From assembly GCA_023386455.1 (NCBI GenBank), contig JAEWJO010000255.1:1-9455 (forward strand): 9,455 nt of DNA, given 5' to 3'. Positions 6,138 through 9,455 of this stretch are shown here, in pieces. The notes below the pieces were generated by a model. That model had not been told where the DNA came from and did no database searches. It worked only from the letters and a program-made list of their open reading frames with translations. Source of the DNA: Pseudomonadota bacterium. Its GTDB lineage: Bacteria; Myxococcota_A; Polyangia; Haliangiales; Haliangiaceae. A program made the translations under genes and the position numbers. Positions within the stretch are counted from its first letter, which is position 1; every line of letters starts with the position of its first letter.

Positions 6138-6974
6138 ATGGAAACTGGCTATCAAGTAGAGCTCGACGTCTTCGAGGGTCCGCTCGATCTGCTCCTTCAC
6201 CTCGTGAAGAAGCACGAGCTGTCGATCCTCGACATCCCGATCTCGTTCGTCACCGAGAAGTACCTCGAGTACCTCGACGCGATGGCCGGCCTCGACATCG
6301 ACGTCGCGGGCGAATACCTGCTGATGGCGGCGACGCTCTGCCACATCAAGTCGCGCGAGCTGCTGCCGTCGCCCGAGCCGCTCGAGGACGAGGGCGATGC
6401 CGCGCTCGCCGGCGAGGAGATCGAGGTCGACCCGCGCGCCGATCTCATCCGCCGCCTGCTCGAGTACCAGAAGTACAAGGAAGCCGCCGAGCAGCTCGGC
6501 CAGCGCCCGGTCGTCGGCCGCAACGTGTGGGGCCGCGGGACGTCGACCGAGGACGCGGTTGCCGAGGGCATCGACGCCGACGCGATCGCACCGCTCGCAC
6601 CGTTCCCCGTTCACAAGCTGATCGAGGCGTTCGATCGCGTGATGCGATCGGCCAAGGTCAAGGTCACGCACAACGTCACGATCGATCGCCTGAGCGTCAG
6701 CCAGAAGATCGCCGAGCTCACAGACCGCCTCGAGGCCGAGGGCCGGTTCGCGTTCACCTCGATGTTCTCGTTCCTCCGCGATGGCGTCGCCCGCGCGGCC
6801 GAGGAGATCAAGCACGAGGCCGTCGTGACGTTCCTCGCGCTCCTCGAGATGGCCAAGCTGCGCCTGATCGCGCTCGCCCAGCACGAGGACGAGGAGATCT
6901 TCATCTCGCGCGCCGCCGACGACCTGCGCGCCCGCGTCGAGCAGACGGTCGCGCGCAGCGACGATTATCGCTAG
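6138..6974 (+). CDS. scpA: Segregation and condensation protein A (kleisin subunit of SMC-condensin)
   Basis: A 278-residue protein of normal ScpA length. ScpA is the kleisin that bridges the two SMC heads and binds an ScpB dimer, closing the ring that compacts and segregates the chromosome. Visible hallmarks are FEGPLDLLLHL (residues 12-22), the DIPIS motif (32-36), AATLCHIKSRELLP (64-77) and RRLLEYQKYKEAAEQL (105-120). A variable acidic linker follows at about 134-155. The C-terminal winged helix includes TSMFSFL (207-213) and VTFLALLEMAKLRLI (230-244). The ATG at 6138 is 5 bases after the M50 stop and the domain begins within a few residues, which fixes the start. No clear Shine-Dalgarno site is seen, so translation may be coupled to the M50 gene. 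It ends at TAG 6972-6974, 54 bases before the proposed scpB start. Confidence 0.97.
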   Translation: METGYQVELDVFEGPLDLLLHLVKKHELSILDIPISFVTEKYLEYLDAMAGLDIDVAGEYLLMAATLCHIKSRELLPSPEPLEDEGDAALAGEEIEVDPRADLIRRLLEYQKYKEAAEQLGQRPVVGRNVWGRGTSTEDAVAEGIDADAIAPLAPFPVHKLIEAFDRVMRSAKVKVTHNVTIDRLSVSQKIAELTDRLEAEGRFAFTSMFSFLRDGVARAAEEIKHEAVVTFLALLEMAKLRLIALAQHEDEEIFISRAADDLRARVEQTVARSDDYR

Positions 6975-7028
6975 ATATTCGCAGACTTGGGTTCGCTGTC
7001 AGGCCGCCGTGGTAACTGCCTGTCTGAA

Positions 7029-9455
7029 GTGAGCCGAAAGCGCGGAAAGAACAAGCGAGTCGAGCAAGCTGTCCCCGAGGAAGTCCTCGCGGAGGGCAGT
7101 GGCCCGAACGAAGTGGTCGATGCCGATGCGCAGGCGCTCGCCGACGCGGCCTCCGCTGCCTTTGGCCCGCCGGCCGACGTCGAGGTGAAGACGACCGGCA
7201 AGGGCCGGAAGTCCAAGGCGGCTGCGCGCACGCAGGCGGCCGAAACCGGCGATGCCTCGGCCCTGGCGCCCGAGGACGACGCCACGTCCGCGAGCGAAGA
7301 CGACTCTCCAGCCCATGTCGAGGCTGCGAGCGAGGACGACGCGTCCGGCGAGGACGCCGAGCGCGATGCCGCGCCGAGCGCGAAGCCGGGCAAGCAGGGC
7401 AAGGCCGCCCGGCAGAAGGCTGCGAAGGCCAAGGCGACGAAGGCAAAGCCAGCCGGCGCCGACGAAGCAGATGAAGCGCGTACGCCGGGCGATCCGGACG
7501 ATGATGCCGATATGGGCGGCGCCGACGACGAGCCGACCGACGCCGCGATCGAGGCGGCGGCCGGCGAGGCCGAGACCGAGGACGCGTCGATCGAGGCGGC
7601 TGCCGACGACGGCGATGACGCCGAAGCCCTCGAGGCCTCGGATGACTCCGACGATCCCGAGCGCGAGGCCGCCACCGAGCGCGCCGAGCTCGATGCCGAG
7701 GCGGGTGCCGCCGACGCAGCCATCGGCGAGCAGAACCTCGAGGACGCGGTCATGCGCGCCGAGGCCGAGAACGAGCTCGGTGCCCCCGAGGCAGAGGGCC
7801 TCGAGGGCGAAGAGGGCGGTGTGTCGCTGCCGACGACCGCCGCGACGATGGACGCGCCGCAGCTCAAGAAGCTCGTCGAGGCCCTCGTGTTCGCCGCCGA
7901 CAAGCCGGTCACGCTGCAGCGCCTCCGTCAGCTGACGCGCGTCGGCGACATCGCGCGCCTCGAGCAAGCGCTCACCGAGCTCGCTGCCGACTACGCCGAT
8001 CGTGGCGTCGCGCTGCAGGTCGTGTCCGGCGGCTACCAGTTCCGCACCAACACCCAGTTCTCCGTCTGGGTGCAGCAGCTGATCGCGGGCCGTCCCGTGC
8101 GCCTCTCTCGCGCGCAGCTCGAGACGCTCGCGATCATCGCGTACCGCCAGCCGATCACGCGGCCCGAGATGGACGAGATCCGCGGCGTCGACTCGTCGGC
8201 GACCCTGCGCCTGCTCCTCGATCGCCAGCTGATCCGGATCCTCGGCAAGAAGGAGGACGTCGGCCGCCCCATGCTCTACGGGACGACGAAGGAGTTCCTC
8301 GACTTCTTCAGCCTGAACGATCTGCGCGAGCTGCCGACGCTGCGCGAGTACAGCGAGCTGACCGCCGAGAGCCGCAAGGTCATCAGCGACAAGCTCGGTG
8401 ATGCCGACGCCGACGGCGAGCTCGACGAGAACGGCGACGCAATCCCCGGTGAGGGCATCGAGGCCGCCGAGGAGGCCGCGGCGGAAGCGGCCGAGGCCGT
8501 TGCCGCCGTCGCCTCGGTCGAGGGCCTCGAGACGATCGTCGAGACCATCGAAGCGTCGGAGACGAGCGACGTCGAGGGCTCGGAGCTCGATGCGTCGACC
8601 GCCGAAGGCTCGGATCTCGATGCGTCGACCGGCGAGGGCTCGGATGTCGATGCGTCGACCGGCGAAGGCTCGGATGTCGACGGTCCGTCGGGCTCCGATG
8701 CGGCGACGGATGACTCGATGTCGGCGTCCGCGTCGATGCCGGACGACACCACGCCGTCGCCGGAGGCCTCGGACGAGGCAGACGCGTCGTCGTCGAGCGC
8801 GGAGGCGGAGGCCTCCGAGGATCTCGAGTCGATGGGCTACAGCAGCGACGACGACACGACGAGCGCACTCGCGGAGGTCGTCGCCCTGGAGCAGTCGGTC
8901 GCCGAGGAAGAGGCGGCCGAGGCCGCGGCACTCGAGGAGATGGTCGAGGAGGCCGCTGCCGAGGAAGCTGTCGCCGAGGAGGTCGTCCTCGATGCCGATG
9001 CCGCCGAGGTCGCCACCGAGACGGCGCTCGACGCAGCGGAGACCGAGGCGCGGGCATTCGATGCTCCGGCCGATCGCGATGTCGACAGCGCCGATTCGCA
9101 CACGACGTCGGATCCTTCGGCCGAGTCGTCGGACGCGTCGTCTTCGGAGGATGTCGAGGCGTCGGACGAGGCGTTTGCCGCGTCGGGGCCGGACGATGCC
9201 GAGGCGTCGGACGTTGCCGCGGCCGGTTCGGACGACGGCGAGGCGTTGGACGCGTCGCTTGCCGCGTCTGCCTCTGACGCAGCCGTCGAGGCGTCGGATG
9301 CTGTCGAATCGTCGGGCGAGTCGCTCGCCGCATCGGGTTCGGACGATGCCGTCGAAGCGTCGGATGCTGTCGAGTCGTCGGATGAGGCGCTTGCCGCGTC
9401 CGGTTCGGACGCTGCCGTCGAGGCGGGCGAGTCGCTTGCCGCGACGGGTCCGGAC
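7029..9455 (+). CDS. scpB: ScpB with very long disordered N- and C-terminal extensions (3' end outside window)
   Basis: This frame is open from the scpA stop to the window end; from GTG 7029 it gives 809 residues without a stop, while typical ScpB has about 180-280. The core (about 274-450) is unmistakable: QLKKLVEALVFAADKPVT, ETLAIIAYRQPIT (from residue 365), EIRGVDSSATLRLLLDR and GRPMLYGTTKEFLDFF. ScpB dimers bind ScpA in the SMC ring. Residues 1-273 are low-complexity and acidic but hold basic patches at 2-10, 54-67 and 119-140 (eight Lys). Residues 456-809 have no Lys and only two Arg, and are rich in Ala, Ser, Asp, Glu and Val. GTG 7029 is preferred because MSRKRGKNKR follows and codon bias begins near there; no Shine-Dalgarno site supports it. 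ATG 7848, just before the core, is an alternative start. The tail may lead to a further domain. Confidence 0.92.
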   Translation, partial: MSRKRGKNKRVEQAVPEEVLAEGSGPNEVVDADAQALADAASAAFGPPADVEVKTTGKGRKSKAAARTQAAETGDASALAPEDDATSASEDDSPAHVEAASEDDASGEDAERDAAPSAKPGKQGKAARQKAAKAKATKAKPAGADEADEARTPGDPDDDADMGGADDEPTDAAIEAAAGEAETEDASIEAAADDGDDAEALEASDDSDDPEREAATERAELDAEAGAADAAIGEQNLEDAVMRAEAENELGAPEAEGLEGEEGGVSLPTTAATMDAPQLKKLVEALVFAADKPVTLQRLRQLTRVGDIARLEQALTELAADYADRGVALQVVSGGYQFRTNTQFSVWVQQLIAGRPVRLSRAQLETLAIIAYRQPITRPEMDEIRGVDSSATLRLLLDRQLIRILGKKEDVGRPMLYGTTKEFLDFFSLNDLRELPTLREYSELTAESRKVISDKLGDADADGELDENGDAIPGEGIEAAEEAAAEAAEAVAAVASVEGLETIVETIEASETSDVEGSELDASTAEGSDLDASTGEGSDVDASTGEGSDVDGPSGSDAATDDSMSASASMPDDTTPSPEASDEADASSSSAEAEASEDLESMGYSSDDDTTSALAEVVALEQSVAEEEAAEAAALEEMVEEAAAEEAVAEEVVLDADAAEVATETALDAAETEARAFDAPADRDVDSADSHTTSDPSAESSDASSSEDVEASDEAFAASGPDDAEASDVAAAGSDDGEALDASLAASASDAAVEASDAVESSGESLAASGSDDAVEASDAVESSDEALAASGSDAAVEAGESLAATGPD
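8574..8693 (+). repeat. Four tandem 30-bp repeats in the ScpB C-terminal tail
   Basis: Four consecutive 30-base units start at 8574, 8604, 8634 and 8664. They encode EGSELDASTA, EGSDLDASTG, EGSDVDASTG and EGSDVDGPSG. The 10-residue units are Ser/Asp/Glu/Gly-rich and lack basic residues. The last copy is the most divergent, as is usual at the edge of an array. Confidence 0.9.
9285..9455 (+). repeat. 66-bp tandem repeat in the ScpB tail, continuing past the window
   Basis: Units 9285-9350 and 9351-9416 each encode 22 residues beginning VEASDAVESS and ending ASGSD(D/A)A. A third, shortened copy (VEAGESLAATGPD) reaches the window end. Looser relatives of the ASD/LAASGSD module extend back to about 9150. 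T-ending codons (gat, ctt, gct) are more frequent here than elsewhere, fitting a recently expanded array. Confidence 0.85.

Noticed and set aside
6999..9101. A 700-residue open frame on the minus strand opposite scpB
   Set aside because: It is the mirror of GC-biased, Asp/Glu/Ala-rich coding sequence. The plus-strand frame contains the clear ScpB domain, and the minus product is an Arg/Gly/Leu-rich composition artefact.
8574..9455. CRISPR-like regular repeats at the right end
   Set aside because: The repeats are contiguous, in frame with scpB and without unique spacers, so they are protein-coding tandem repeats.

Overview
The window is GC-rich bacterial DNA with strong G/C bias at third codon positions. 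It carries housekeeping chromosome-segregation genes beside unfamiliar accessory genes. The gene content (a small M50 protease next to scpA/scpB, Ala/Asp/Glu-rich disordered extensions, an unusual lipoprotein protease, a toxin-like protein with a low-complexity linker) suggests a Myxococcota-type (former deltaproteobacterial) genome. That assignment is inferred from style and synteny, not proven.

Left part, 1-2313, plus strand: three genes. The first is the 3' end of a larger gene. Its frame is open from base 1, with a low-complexity Asn/Gly/His/Asp-rich linker followed by a zeta-toxin-like P-loop kinase domain. It is followed after 12 bases by a small, probably all-helical 83-residue protein, a candidate antitoxin or immunity protein. 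A 195-residue protein of unknown function with a GTG start and a good Shine-Dalgarno site comes next. A strong inverted repeat at 2331-2366 separates this block from the convergent block that follows.

Middle part, 2365-5355, minus strand: a two-gene unit transcribed right to left. xerD (tyrosine recombinase) comes first, and 12 bases later a 688-residue lipoprotein. That lipoprotein contains a Lon-type (S16) serine/lysine protease domain with the catalytic pair conserved at exactly the Lon spacing, but no AAA+ domain.

Right part, 5452-9455, plus strand: diverging from xerD across a 96-base intergenic region lies an apparent operon of an M50 intramembrane metalloprotease, scpA (5 bases downstream) and scpB (54 bases downstream). 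scpB is very large here. A normal ScpB winged-helix core at about 7848-8380 is flanked by an N-terminal extension of about 273 residues with alternating acidic and lysine-rich patches, and by a C-terminal acidic Ala/Ser/Asp/Glu tail. The tail has tandem repeats and still has no stop at the end of the window.

Together, XerD (dimer resolution) and ScpA/ScpB (SMC-condensin subunits) make the right half a chromosome-segregation neighbourhood. The two most unusual items are the modified ScpB and the ATPase-free secreted Lon-like protease. The left block looks like a toxin/immunity-type accessory module.
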